64,000 bases of DNA from JBBRYW01 sp038253945 (GTDB lineage Bacteria; Actinomycetota; Thermoleophilia; Gaiellales; Gaiellaceae): positions 1 through 64,000 of the forward strand of contig JBBSGR010000013.1 in NCBI GenBank assembly GCA_038253945.1, given 5' to 3'. How positions within the stretch are numbered: position 1 is the stretch's first letter; each line of letters opens with the position of its first letter. This document shows, piece by piece, positions 51,154 through 59,854 of the stretch. A model generated the notes under the pieces. That model searched no databases. It saw only the letters and a list, made by a program, of their open reading frames with translations, and was not told the origin of the DNA. The position numbers and the translations under genes are program-made.

Positions 51154-51450
51154 CTACCCGCCGGCGATCGCGCCCACCACGCGGAACGGTTCCGCTCCCG
51201 ACGCAACCTCTTCCGGCAACGGGTCGTCCGCGGACTCGAGTGTGATGTCCCGCCCGCAGGCGAAGAACCGCACGAACGGCCGACGCTCCGCCGTCGCGTG
51301 ATCGCGGATCGTTCCCCGCAGGACCGGGTAGCTCACCTCGAGCGCGTCGAGAACGGTGCGCTGCGTCGGCGGCTCCTTCAGGTCCAGGAGCACTTCTCGG
51401 TCGACGCCGGCCAGCGTGCGCAGATGGTGAGGCAGGGCGACGCGGATCAT
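51154..51450 (-). CDS. MoaD/ThiS-type sulfur-carrier protein
   Basis: A 98-residue beta-grasp protein: MIRVALPHHLRTLAG opening, TVLDALEVSYPVLRGTIRD and a C-terminus ending AIAGG. The terminal Gly-Gly is the hallmark of ubiquitin-like sulfur carriers activated by an E1-like enzyme. Could serve molybdopterin or another sulfur-transfer route. ATGA overlap with the BNR-repeat gene, an unusual partner. Confidence 0.78.
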   Translation of the reverse strand: MIRVALPHHLRTLAGVDREVLLDLKEPPTQRTVLDALEVSYPVLRGTIRDHATAERRPFVRFFACGRDITLESADDPLPEEVASGAEPFRVVGAIAGG

Positions 51451-52562
51451 GGGAGCGTCTGCGCCTCGACCGACAGCACGGCGGGAAAATCGCGCACGAC
51501 CGCCGTCCAGTTGTCGCCCGCATCCGACGACGCGTAGACCTGACCTCCGGTCGTCCCGAAGTAGACGCCGCACGGGTCGAGGTCGTCGACGGCCATCGCG
51601 TCGCGCAGCACGTTCACGTAGCAGTGGCTCTGCGGCAGGCCCCGCGTGAGTGCCTCCCACTCGTTGCCGCCGGTCCGGCTCCGGTAGACGCGAAGCCTGC
51701 CCTCCGGCGGCACGTGCTCCGAGTCGCTCTTGATCGGCACGACGTAGACCGTGTCGGGCTCGTTCGCGTGGACGCCTATGGGGAATCCGAAGTCGGAGGG
51801 GAGATTCCCGCTCACCTCGTGCCACGACTCCCCGCTGTCGTCGCTGCGCATGACGTCCCAGTGCTTCTGCATGAAGAGCACGTCGGGACGCGATGGGTTC
51901 ATGGCGATCCGATGCACGCAGTGGCCGACCTCCCTGTCCTCGTCGGGGAGCTCCTGCGAGCGAAGCCCGCGGTTGATCGGGCGCCATGTCTGACCGCCGT
52001 CGTCGGTGCGAAACGCCCCGGCTGCCGAGATCGCCACGACCATGCGCTGCGGATCGTCGGGGTGGATGAGAATCGTATGCAGGCACATCCCGCCGGCACC
52101 CGGCGCCCAGTGCTCGCCGCTCTTGTGAGCGCGGAGCCCCGAGAGCTCCTGCCACGTGTGGCCGCCGTCCACGGAACGGAAGAGGGCAGCGTCCTCCACG
52201 CCCGCGAACACCGTGTCTGGGTCGGTGAGCGAGGGTTCGAGGTGCCAGACGCGCGCGAACTCCCACGGATGCTGCGTACCGTCGTACCACTGGTGGGTGC
52301 CCGGAATCCCGTCGTAGGCGAACTCGTTGCCGACCGCCTCCCACGTCCGCCCGCCGTCGTCCGAGCGCTGAAGCATCTGGCCGAACCACCCCGTCGACTG
52401 CGACGCATACAGCCTGTCCGGGTCGGCCGGCGACGCGTTGACGTGGTAGATCTCCCACCCCGCGAACAGTGGGCCTTGGACGTCCCACTCGTCGCGCGAC
52501 CCGTCCGACGTCAGGACGAACGCGCCCTTTCGCGTGCCCACGAGGAGCCGTACTCCGCTCAT
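51447..52562 (-). CDS. BNR-repeat (sialidase-like) beta-propeller protein
   Basis: A 371-residue soluble propeller with repeated Asp-box motifs: SDDGGRTWEAV, SVDGGHTWQEL, TDDGGQTWRPI, SDDSGESWHEV and SSDAGDNWTAV. It resembles exo-alpha-sialidase/VPS10-like domain proteins of unknown function. There is no signal peptide, and the sialidase catalytic Arg triad is not evident. Coupled with the MoaD-like gene. Confidence 0.75.
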   Translation of the reverse strand: MSGVRLLVGTRKGAFVLTSDGSRDEWDVQGPLFAGWEIYHVNASPADPDRLYASQSTGWFGQMLQRSDDGGRTWEAVGNEFAYDGIPGTHQWYDGTQHPWEFARVWHLEPSLTDPDTVFAGVEDAALFRSVDGGHTWQELSGLRAHKSGEHWAPGAGGMCLHTILIHPDDPQRMVVAISAAGAFRTDDGGQTWRPINRGLRSQELPDEDREVGHCVHRIAMNPSRPDVLFMQKHWDVMRSDDSGESWHEVSGNLPSDFGFPIGVHANEPDTVYVVPIKSDSEHVPPEGRLRVYRSRTGGNEWEALTRGLPQSHCYVNVLRDAMAVDDLDPCGVYFGTTGGQVYASSDAGDNWTAVVRDFPAVLSVEAQTLP

Positions 52563-52717
52563 TTCTCCCTCCTTGTATCTCGCCGGGACAGTCTCATCGT
52601 TCCTTCCTGTGGGGGATTCTCTCCATCCCTCTGTTCCTTCGCCTTCTGAGAGGTAGACCGCCGCGCGGGGCAGAAGTCATCGGTGTCACGAGCATGGCGC
52701 ACGGAGGGCCTGTATCG

Positions 52718-53003
52718 CTGGCCGGACGGCTGACCGACGCGCTTCGCCGGATCGGCGACGGGGAGCCGTGATCGACCCGACGATCGTCTCCCACCTCGTC
52801 GGCCGCCGCCGACGGGCGGATCCGCTGGCCGAGCTGACCCCGCGCGAGCGTGCGGTGCTCGGACTCGTTGCAGAAGGCCGAATGAACCGTGGAATCGCGG
52901 CAGAGCTTTACATCACGGAACGAACGGTCGAGGCGCACATCAAGCAAGTCTTCATGAAGCTCGGTCTCCGCGATGACATCGGCGGGCACCGCCGCGTCCT
53001 CGC
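52718..53003 (+). pseudogene. Remnant of a NarL-type response regulator
   Basis: RLTDALRRIGDGEP ends in TGA at 52769-52771, while a one-base shift continues as IDPTIVSHLVGRR, then the LuxR-type helix-turn-helix LTPRERAVLGLVAEGRMNRG and TERTVEAHIKQVFMKLGL. Only the linker and output domain remain; the phosphoacceptor domain is missing. The open frame from GTG at 52768 to 53064 is what is left. The 52563-52717 stretch upstream holds nothing clear. Confidence 0.55.
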
Positions 53004-53138
53004 GGCGAATACCACCTCGCGCACACGTACCGCAAGCTCGACGTCCACTCGCGCGCCGAGCTGACGCGCTTCATGGCCCGAGGTGAGGCCGGCTACGAAA
53101 CGCCGGGTCGTGTCGCGAGCGAGGGCCTCGTCGCGTAG
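53004..53138 (+). pseudogene. Tail of a second LuxR-type regulator
   Basis: The frame GEYHLAHTYRKLDVHSRAEL then TRFMARG ends at TAG 53136-53138. It is the last helix of a LuxR DNA-binding domain of the large ATPase-regulator type and is joined directly to the response-regulator remnant, suggesting deletion between two regulator genes. Confidence 0.45.
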
Positions 53139-53247
53139 TTCAGCTGGCCCGCTTTCACGGGCCTTCGATGGGCGGTTGAGAAGATGGGAGACGAGCGTCG
53201 TCGCCCATTCAACGACACGTCCGTAGCCCAGCGGGCGTTCATAGAGG

Positions 53248-53336
53248 CGGAGGGGGAGAGATTCGAACTCTCGACCGACGGAACCGCCGGTAACGGTTTT
53301 CGAGACCGCCGCATTCGACCGCTCTGCCACCCCTCC
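53248..53336 (-). tRNA. tRNA-Ser(CGA)
   Basis: Acceptor arms GGAGGGG (53336-53330) and CCCCTCC (53255-53249) pair fully with discriminator G. The anticodon loop CTCGAAA gives anticodon CGA, decoding UCG. The long variable arm typical of serine tRNAs and a TTCGAAT T-loop are present. CCA is not encoded in full. Confidence 0.93.
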
Positions 53337-53423
53337 GCGGATGAGCAGGGTAGCCGCAAGCGAACCATTTTCGCTCCGCGCACGAATCACTCTGCTTGGA
53401 CCCCGTCTAAGCTCCCGCCCCCC

Positions 53424-54038
53424 GTGGCCGACCGAGCTACAGCTCACGAGGACAAGCGCCGCCTCATCCTCGGCGCGGCTGTTCGTGTCTTCGCGGAGAA
53501 GGGCTACCACGCGGCGCGCGTCGGCGACATCGCCGAGGAAGCAGGCGTCGCATACGGACTCCTGTACCACTACTTCAACTCCAAGGAGGACGTGCTCGAG
53601 GCGGTCTTTCGCGAGACCTGGGGCCTGATGCTCGCCACGGTGAGGAGCGTGGCGGAAACCGGCGAGCCTGCGCGTGAGCAGCTGCGCAAGGTCTGCGCCG
53701 TGATCCTGCGCGCCTGGAAGCGCACCCCAGACGTCGTGCGTGTGCTCGTCACGGAGGTGACCCGCAGTCAGCACATCAAGTCCGACCCGGAGGAGATCCA
53801 CCAGGCGTTCGACGCGCTGGAGCAGATCATCCGCCGCGGCCAGGCCGACGGCGAGTTCCGCACGGATCTCAATGCCAGGCTGGCGGCGTGGATCCTGTAC
53901 GGGGCGCTCGACGAGTTCCTGACCGGCTGGGTGCTCGGCCAGTTGCCGGACGCCGAGGAGGACGTCGAGGAGGCGATCTCGACGGTGGTCGAGATCGTCG
54001 GTGGCGGGCTGACCGTTCGTACGGCCGCCCCGGCGTAG
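53424..54038 (+). CDS. TetR/AcrR-family regulator
   Basis: A 204-residue regulator. The helix-turn-helix region is RRLILGAAVRVFAEKGYHAA, VGDIAEEAGVAYGLLYHYFN then SKEDVLEAVF. The C-terminal domain resembles fatty-acyl-sensing TetR proteins. The open frame continues upstream through the antisense of the tRNA gene, so GTG at 53424, close to normal family starts, is preferred. It is sandwiched between two tRNA-Ser genes. Confidence 0.82.
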   Translation: MADRATAHEDKRRLILGAAVRVFAEKGYHAARVGDIAEEAGVAYGLLYHYFNSKEDVLEAVFRETWGLMLATVRSVAETGEPAREQLRKVCAVILRAWKRTPDVVRVLVTEVTRSQHIKSDPEEIHQAFDALEQIIRRGQADGEFRTDLNARLAAWILYGALDEFLTGWVLGQLPDAEEDVEEAISTVVEIVGGGLTVRTAAPA

Positions 54039-54059
54039 ACCGTCGATCCGAGCTTCGAG

Positions 54060-54150
54060 CGGAGAAGGAGGGATTCGAACCCTCGAGGCAGGGAGTTCCC
54101 CACCTAACGCCTTAGCAGGGCGCCGCCTTCAGCCACTCGGCCACTTCTCC
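54060..54150 (-). tRNA. tRNA-Ser(GCT)
   Basis: GGAGAAG (54150-54144) pairs with CTTCTCC (54067-54061), discriminator G. The anticodon loop CTGCTAA gives GCT, decoding AGC/AGU. The long variable arm and GGTTCGAAT T-arm are typical of serine tRNA. CCA is not encoded. Confidence 0.93.
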
Positions 54151-54184
54151 GGGCCCGCGCAGGATAGCGAAGGAGGTTTTGCGC

Positions 54185-54475
54185 TCAGTCGTGGACGCGG
54201 GCGATCAGCTCGTGGCGCTGAACGACCCTGACGGCCGATCCGCCGAGCCGCACCTCGTAGCCCGCGTCCTTCGGGAACAAAACCTTGTCGCCCGGCTGAA
54301 CGCCCTCGGCGTGCGCGCCGACAGCGGTGACGATGCCGGTGCAGCAGCCCGTCGTGTCGCTCGCCGGGATGATGAGGCCGGCACGGGTCTCCGTCTCCTC
54401 GTCGCTCGGCTGCACGACCAGGTAGTCGTCGAGCGGCTCCAGTGAGAGATCGATGCGCTCGGGATCCTGCAGCAT
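54185..54475 (-). CDS. groES: Co-chaperonin GroES (Cpn10)
   Basis: A 96-residue Cpn10. EPLDDYLVVQPSDEETETRA, GLIIPASDT (mobile loop end), GDKVLFPKDAGYEVRLGG match the family. The lid ring for GroEL. Start at ATG 54475 gives a slightly longer N-terminus than usual. No groEL is adjacent and the sequence is divergent, so this may be a second, stand-alone copy. Confidence 0.82.
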   Translation of the reverse strand: MLQDPERIDLSLEPLDDYLVVQPSDEETETRAGLIIPASDTTGCCTGIVTAVGAHAEGVQPGDKVLFPKDAGYEVRLGGSAVRVVQRHELIARVHD

Positions 54476-54497
54476 GGTCAAACGATACTCCGCGGGG

Positions 54498-55244
54498 CTA
54501 CAGTCGGCCGGCCGCGATGATCCGCTGCAGGAACTGCTTCGTTCGCGCTTCTTGCGGATCGCTGAAGATCTGGTGCGGCGGGCCCTGCTCGAGGATGACG
54601 CCATCGTCCAAGAAGCAGACGCAGTGCGCGATGTCGCGCGCGAAGCTCATCTCGTGGGTTGCGAGCACCATCGTCATCCCGCCCTCCGCCAGCTCGCGAA
54701 CGACGCTCAGAACCTCGGCCACGAGCTCGGGGTCGAGAGCGCTCGTCACTTCGTCCAGGAGCATGAGGCCGGGCCGCATCGCGAGCGCGCGTACGATCGC
54801 GACCCGCTGCTGCTGGCCGCCCGAGAGCCGGTCCGGAAACTCGTCACGCTTGTCGGCGAGCCCGAAGCGCTCGAGCAGCGCGACCGCCTCCTCCTCGGCC
54901 CGGCGTCGCGGCGTTCCGAGCGTCTTGATCGGCGCCAGCGTGACGTTCCGAAGCACGCTCATGTGCGGGAAGAGATTGAACGCCTGGAAGACGATTCCGA
55001 TGTGTCGCCGCACACGGTTGGCGTCGACGCCCCGAGCCGAGACCTCCTGCCCGTCGACGACGATCCGTCCGGCATCGATCGGCTCGAGCAGGTTCACGCA
55101 CCGGAGCAAGGTCGACTTGCCGGAGCCGGACGCGCCGATCAGGCAGACGACCTCGTGCTCGGGGACCCTCAGGTCGATCCCGCGGAGGACCTCGAGCCGG
55201 CCGAAGGACTTGCGGACACCGTCGAGGACGAGCGCGTTGCTCAG
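54498..55244 (-). CDS. Polar amino acid ABC transporter ATPase
   Basis: A GlnQ/HisP-type ATPase of about 248 residues. Walker A GASGSGKST, Q-loop text VFQAFNLFPHMSVLRNV, signature LSGGQQQR, Walker B MLLDEVTSALDPELV and switch ATHEM. No ATG/GTG/TTG precedes Walker A in frame, so the start is probably CTG at 55244, giving SNALVLDGVRKSFG. It follows the permease gene after 82 bp. Confidence 0.82.
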   Translation of the reverse strand: MSNALVLDGVRKSFGRLEVLRGIDLRVPEHEVVCLIGASGSGKSTLLRCVNLLEPIDAGRIVVDGQEVSARGVDANRVRRHIGIVFQAFNLFPHMSVLRNVTLAPIKTLGTPRRRAEEEAVALLERFGLADKRDEFPDRLSGGQQQRVAIVRALAMRPGLMLLDEVTSALDPELVAEVLSVVRELAEGGMTMVLATHEMSFARDIAHCVCFLDDGVILEQGPPHQIFSDPQEARTKQFLQRIIAAGRL

Positions 55245-55326
55245 GAGACAGCCTCTCGGGGCTGATGCGGAGAGAGCGACGGACGACTGCGGACGTCACT
55301 CCGGCGATCCCAGACCCGTAGGGTAT

Positions 55327-56136
55327 TCATGCGACCCCGGTGGCTTGCCGGCGACGCCGATCGTGCAGGACGAGCCAGTCGGTGAATCGTGCCAGGGGGA
55401 TCGTGATCGCGACGAAGAGGAGCGCGGCCGCGAGGTACGGCGTGTAGTTGAAGGTCGCCGAGGCGTCGATCTGAGACTGGTTGAACGCCTCGACGGCACC
55501 GAGGAAGCCGACGAGAGCGGTGTCCTTCTGCAGCCCGATGAAGTCGTTCAGCAACGGGGGGATCACGCGTCGCACGGCCTGCGGCAGGATCACGTGGCGG
55601 AGCGCCTGGCCCCGTGTCAGGCCGAGCGATCGCGCCGCTGCCTCCTGCGACGGATGCACCGAGTCGATCCCGGCCCGGTAGACCTCGGACACGTACGCGG
55701 TGTAGACGAGCACGAGCGCGACGATCCCCCAGAACGTGGTCGAGGTGGGGACGCTCTTCAGCTGGAGCGCTGGGGCGCCGAAGCCGAGGAGGGCGATGAC
55801 GAGCACGGTCGGGACGCCGCGGAAGAAGTCGGCGTAGGCGATCGCGAGCAGGCGGAGCGGAAAGAACACCGGACCCGGCAGCGAGCGCAGCACGGCGAGC
55901 AGCAGGGCGAAGGCGAGGATGAAGACCTCCGAGATCGAGAAGATCTTGACGTTGAGCTTGAACGCGCGGGCGATCTCGGGCAGCGAGTCCTTGAAGTAGC
56001 CCCAGTCGAAGAACGTGCGCTTGACCTCGGGCCACCCGGGAGAGTGCGTGATCGCGACCGAGACGAGGAGCGCGAACCCGATCGTGCTGGCCAGAGCGAG
56101 CGCGACGCTCCTGCCGCCGGCCCGGCGGGGGCGCAG
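55327..56136 (-). CDS. Polar amino acid ABC transporter permease
   Basis: A HisM/GlnP-type inner-membrane permease of about 269 residues with five to six hydrophobic segments. The EAA loop reads EAARSLGLTRGQALRHVILP-like text (EAAARSLGLTRGQALRHVIL) and FFRGVPTVLVIALLGFG is the family start of the core. No ATG or GTG lies near the N-terminus; CTG at 56136 is the most plausible start, 29 bp after the binding-protein stop. Confidence 0.78.
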   Translation of the reverse strand: MRPRRAGGRSVALALASTIGFALLVSVAITHSPGWPEVKRTFFDWGYFKDSLPEIARAFKLNVKIFSISEVFILAFALLLAVLRSLPGPVFFPLRLLAIAYADFFRGVPTVLVIALLGFGAPALQLKSVPTSTTFWGIVALVLVYTAYVSEVYRAGIDSVHPSQEAAARSLGLTRGQALRHVILPQAVRRVIPPLLNDFIGLQKDTALVGFLGAVEAFNQSQIDASATFNYTPYLAAALLFVAITIPLARFTDWLVLHDRRRRQATGVA

Positions 56137-56165
56137 GTCGTCGAGGAGCCTCGACCCGCGGTCTA

Positions 56166-57056
56166 CTACTTCAAGATCGGTGCGCCGGTCGCCTTCGCCA
56201 GCCACCGCTGCCGGATCTGCCTGAGCGTTCCGCTGGCCCGCAGCCGAGTGAGGACGTTGTTCACGCAGCCGACGAGCGGGTTGCCCTTCCCGAAGACCAT
56301 GCCGAAGTGCTCGCCGCCGGGGACGGTGGGGAACTGGCCGAGGATCTTCGAGTTCGGCACCTGGACGGCGGTGACGTAGAAGGCGGTCGGTAGATCGACG
56401 ACGAGCCCGTCGATCTGCCGGTTCTTGAGCGCCTGAACGGCTGCGTCGTTCCTGGGAAAGACGGCCGTGCTCGACGAGGGTCGGATCGACTTGACGATGT
56501 AGCCGTAGCTGGTGGTTCCGAGCTGAGCACCGAGCTTGAAGCGACGCAAGCCCGCCCGCGAGCGGATTTTCGAGATCGGCGTACCCTTGAGGACGACGAT
56601 CGCCTGATTGACGTCGTAGTAGGACTTGCTGAACGCGACTTGCCTTGCGCGCGCCGGCTCGTACGAGATCTGGTTGATGTCGAAGTCGAAGGACTTCGGC
56701 CCTGGCGCGAACGCGCGGTTGAACGGGGTGTACACCCACCGCACCTGGCTCCGCGAGAAGCCGAGCCGCTTCGCGACCGCATAGGCGACCGCCGACTCGA
56801 ATCCCTTGCCGGTGGCGGGATCGTTGAGCTTCCAGGGCGATCCCTTCGGGCTCCCGCCTCCGAACCAGGGAGGGTAAGCAGGGTTGTCGGTGCCGATCGT
56901 CAGCTGGCCGTCGTTCACGAGGCGCAGATTGTCCTTGGAGCACGACGCGGCGACAGCGGCACGAGACACCGGCGTGGCCGGCGTCGGGCGGGCGGCGGCC
57001 GCGACGATCGCCGAGAGCGAGACGACGGCGATGAGAAGGAAGCAGGCCCTGCGCAT
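56166..57056 (-). CDS. Amino acid ABC transporter substrate-binding protein
   Basis: A 296-residue SBP_bac_3 protein with a signal peptide (core FLLIAVVSLSAIVAAAA). The mature domain has GQLTIGTDNPAYPPWFGG, GKGFESAVAYAVAKRLG, DFDINQISYEPAR and DGLVVDLPTAFYV. Delivers a polar amino acid or derivative to the permease encoded next. First gene of a leftward three-gene operon, divergent from the LigD polymerase gene. Confidence 0.85.
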   Translation of the reverse strand: MRRACFLLIAVVSLSAIVAAAARPTPATPVSRAAVAASCSKDNLRLVNDGQLTIGTDNPAYPPWFGGGSPKGSPWKLNDPATGKGFESAVAYAVAKRLGFSRSQVRWVYTPFNRAFAPGPKSFDFDINQISYEPARARQVAFSKSYYDVNQAIVVLKGTPISKIRSRAGLRRFKLGAQLGTTSYGYIVKSIRPSSSTAVFPRNDAAVQALKNRQIDGLVVDLPTAFYVTAVQVPNSKILGQFPTVPGGEHFGMVFGKGNPLVGCVNNVLTRLRASGTLRQIRQRWLAKATGAPILK

Positions 57057-57078
57057 GGGCGCAACAATAACGCCTCAG

Positions 57079-58092
57079 ATGGCCGCGCCGTTCGTCGAGC
57101 TGAGTGTGGGTGAGCGCATCGTTCGCGTGACGAATCCGGACAAGGTCTTCTACAGCGCCCGGGGGGAGACGAAGCTCGATCACGTCCGCTACTACCTCTC
57201 GGTCGCCGACGGAATCGTCCGCGCCTTGCGCGAGCGCCCGGTCCAGCTCAAGCGCCATCCCGACGGCGCCGAAGGCGAGGCGATCTACCAGAAGCGGGTA
57301 CCCGAGCGTCGGCCGGAGTGGATCGAGACGGTTCGCGTTCAGTTTCCGTCGGGCCGCCATGCAGACGAGTTGTGCGTGACCGAGGTGGCGCAGGTGGCCT
57401 GGGCTGCGAACCTCGCGACGATCGACTTTCACCCCTGGCCATCGCGCCGCGGCCACGTCGACCAGCCGGACGAGCTGCGGATCGACATCGACCCGCAGCC
57501 TGGTACCGGGTTCGGAGAGGCCAAGCGCGTCGCCGCAGTCGTGCGTGAGGTGCTCGACGAGATCGGCTACGTCGGTTGGCCGAAGACGTCGGGAAACCGC
57601 GGCGTCCACGTCGCGTGCCGGATCGAGCCGCGCTGGAGCTTTCCCGAGGTGCGCCGCTGCGCGCTCGCGTTCGCGCGGCTCGTCGAGCGGCGGCTGCCCG
57701 AGCTCGTCACCACCGCGTGGTGGAAGGAGGAGCGCGGGGAGCGCGTCTTCATCGACTACAACCAGAATGCGCGTGATCGCACGATCGCGTCGGCCTACTC
57801 GGTTCGCGCTCGCCCGGACGCAACGGTCTCCGCCCCGGTCAGGTGGGACGAGCTCGCGGACGCCGAGACCGAGGACTTCACGCTCGCGACGATGCCCGCG
57901 CGGTTCGAGCGGCTCGGCGACGTGCAGGCCGGCATCGACGAGTCGGTCTGCGACCTGCAGACGCTCTTCGAGCAGGTCGAGCGCGAGGAGCACGAGGGGC
58001 TCGGAGAGGCGCCCTACCCACCGAACTTCCCCAAGATGCCGGGCGAGCCGCGCCGCGTGCAGCCGTCGCGGGCGCGAGCAGACGACAGCTGA
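57079..58092 (+). CDS. ligD: LigD polymerase/primase domain protein
   Basis: A 337-residue stand-alone NHEJ polymerase of the archaeo-eukaryotic primase fold. VRVTNPDKVFYS at the start, LRIDIDPQPGTGF with the metal-binding Asp pair, GNRGVHVACRIEP and RVFIDYNQNARDRTIASAYS are the family hallmarks. Adds nucleotides during double-strand-break repair. ATP-dependent ligase is encoded separately on the other strand at 58827. No ku gene is in the window. Confidence 0.87.
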   Translation: MAAPFVELSVGERIVRVTNPDKVFYSARGETKLDHVRYYLSVADGIVRALRERPVQLKRHPDGAEGEAIYQKRVPERRPEWIETVRVQFPSGRHADELCVTEVAQVAWAANLATIDFHPWPSRRGHVDQPDELRIDIDPQPGTGFGEAKRVAAVVREVLDEIGYVGWPKTSGNRGVHVACRIEPRWSFPEVRRCALAFARLVERRLPELVTTAWWKEERGERVFIDYNQNARDRTIASAYSVRARPDATVSAPVRWDELADAETEDFTLATMPARFERLGDVQAGIDESVCDLQTLFEQVEREEHEGLGEAPYPPNFPKMPGEPRRVQPSRARADDS

Positions 58093-58098
58093 AGAAGG

Positions 58099-58830
58099 CT
58101 AGGCCGCTGCGCTCTTCTCGATCACCGCGACGTACGTGTCCTCGGACGGAATGATGCGGCCGATCGTCCAACCCGTGCCATCCAACAGCCTCGCCAGCTC
58201 GTCCTCGGAGACCATCAGGTAGTCGAACCACCGCGTCGCGTGGTCGCGGTAGCGGACGCGGATGCGGATCTGACCCGGCAGTCTGCCGCGATCACGGTTT
58301 CGCTCCTGATAGCGGACGTGGGCCGGATCGCTCGTCCTCTGGACGTCACGGCTCTCGGCGACGATTCGCCCACGGTCGCTCGTCAGCCGGTGGAAGCGCC
58401 GCAGAAGCCGCCGTGCCTTGGCAGCGCTCGCGAAGAGGCCGAAGTTGTTGCCGAGCATCACGATCGTGTCGAAAGCGCCGAGCGACTCGTCGACGTCGTC
58501 GATCGAGCAGAGCCAAGTGTCGCGGACTCCGCGGCGGCGACAGACTTCGAGGGCGCCGGGCGAGACGTCGATCCCGACGACGTCCTGGCCGCGCTCCTGC
58601 AGATGCAGGCAGACCCGACCAGCTCCACACCCGACGTCGAGAACGCGGCCCCGCACGTGGCGCATCGCCTGGCGATGGTGCGCAGGCCAGCGTCCGAACG
58701 GGGCGAGATACAGCCGCGAGCCGAACCGGCTCGCCGTGATGAAGCGGTCGTCGCGCTCGACGATCTCGGCGACGTCCTCTCCCTCGAGCGCCGCGATCAG
58801 CATCTGGCCGTAGCCGTCGTCGGCGGTCAT
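58099..58830 (-). CDS. SAM-dependent methyltransferase
   Basis: A 243-residue class I methyltransferase: RGRVLDVGCGAGRVCLHLQE is the SAM-binding motif, VVGIDVSPGALEVC motif II and FDTIVMLGNNFGLF motif IV. ATGA overlap with the upstream ligase gene, so co-translated with DNA ligase. Substrate unknown. Ends 6 bp from the convergent LigD polymerase gene. Confidence 0.78.
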   Translation of the reverse strand: MTADDGYGQMLIAALEGEDVAEIVERDDRFITASRFGSRLYLAPFGRWPAHHRQAMRHVRGRVLDVGCGAGRVCLHLQERGQDVVGIDVSPGALEVCRRRGVRDTWLCSIDDVDESLGAFDTIVMLGNNFGLFASAAKARRLLRRFHRLTSDRGRIVAESRDVQRTSDPAHVRYQERNRDRGRLPGQIRIRVRYRDHATRWFDYLMVSEDELARLLDGTGWTIGRIIPSEDTYVAVIEKSAAA

Positions 58831-59834
58831 CGTCCGAGCAGCAGCGGCACGGTCAGGTCGTCGGGCCGGCGCGGGGGCCTGAGCTCACGCCAGGTGCACT
58901 CACGCGGCGCCTTGTCCGGGCGGAAGCGAAGGAAGCGAGTGCCGTGGCGCAGGCGATGCTTCTCGACCTTGTCGTAGCGCACCTCGCAGACGAGCTCGGG
59001 CCTGAGCGCCGACTCTGCCAGCTCGCCCGTACCCCACCGGTTCGGCTCGGAGAACCCGCGTTCGGGTGCGCCCTCGAGCAGCGGCAGAACGCGCTCCGCG
59101 ATCTCGGCGTGTCGCCGAGCGCCGACAGCTGCCGAGCCGACGTAGCGAAGCTCGCCCTCGTCGTCGTGCAGGCCGAGCAGCAGCGTCGCGATCGTGGTCG
59201 GCCGCGCCTTCCAGCGCAGGCCGACGAGCACGCAGTCGGCCGTCCGGTACGGCTTGACCTTGACGACGCCGTCTCGAGAACCGGGCAGGTAGGGCAGACC
59301 CATCCGCTTCCCGATCACCCCGTCGAGGCCCGCGGCCTCCAGCCGCTCGAGCCAGTCTGCGGCGGCGTCGCGCTCGCGCGTGAACGGGGAGAGGACGAAC
59401 CCGCTTGCCAGGCTCTCGAGCTCGGCGCGCCGTTCCTCGAGCGGCCGGCGATGGAGCTCTTCACCGTCCCAGAGCAAGATGTCGAAGGCGATGAACATGG
59501 CCGGAATCTCGCCCGACAGCTTGCGGATCCGGCTTTCGGCAGGGTGCAGGCGGAGCTGCATGGCGTCGAAGTCGAGCTCGCCCTCTCGCTCGATCACGAT
59601 CTCGCCGTCGAGAGCGGAACCGCGCGGCAAGAGGTCTCCGAGCGCACGAAGCTCGGGGAAGTAGCGAAGCAGCGGCCGGCCGTTTCGGCTCCAGAGCGCG
59701 AGCTCGTCGCCGGCGTTCTCGAGCATGCCGCGGAACCCGTCCCACTTCGGCTCGAAGTGCCAGTCGCCCGTCGCGGGCAGCTCGGCGACCAGCTCGGCCT
59801 CCATCGGCGGAAACGGGACGTTTGGGGGAGGCAT
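58827..59834 (-). CDS. ATP-dependent DNA ligase (LigD ligase-domain/LigC type)
   Basis: A 335-residue ligase. The adenylated Lys is in EPKWDGFR (motif I), followed by LDGEIVIE (III), FIAFDILLWDG (IIIa), DGVIGKR (IV) and VVKVKPYR (V), then an OB-fold domain with EVRYDKVEKHRLRHG. Seals breaks in non-homologous end joining with the polymerase encoded nearby. Confidence 0.87.
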   Translation of the reverse strand: MPPPNVPFPPMEAELVAELPATGDWHFEPKWDGFRGMLENAGDELALWSRNGRPLLRYFPELRALGDLLPRGSALDGEIVIEREGELDFDAMQLRLHPAESRIRKLSGEIPAMFIAFDILLWDGEELHRRPLEERRAELESLASGFVLSPFTRERDAAADWLERLEAAGLDGVIGKRMGLPYLPGSRDGVVKVKPYRTADCVLVGLRWKARPTTIATLLLGLHDDEGELRYVGSAAVGARRHAEIAERVLPLLEGAPERGFSEPNRWGTGELAESALRPELVCEVRYDKVEKHRLRHGTRFLRFRPDKAPRECTWRELRPPRRPDDLTVPLLLGR

Positions 59835-59854
59835 CGTCTCGGAAGGCTAGAGAC

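Noticed and set aside
55241..55331. 29-codon frame between permease and ATPase genes
   Set aside because: Arg/Ser-rich, overlaps the likely start of the ATPase gene and lacks a ribosome site.
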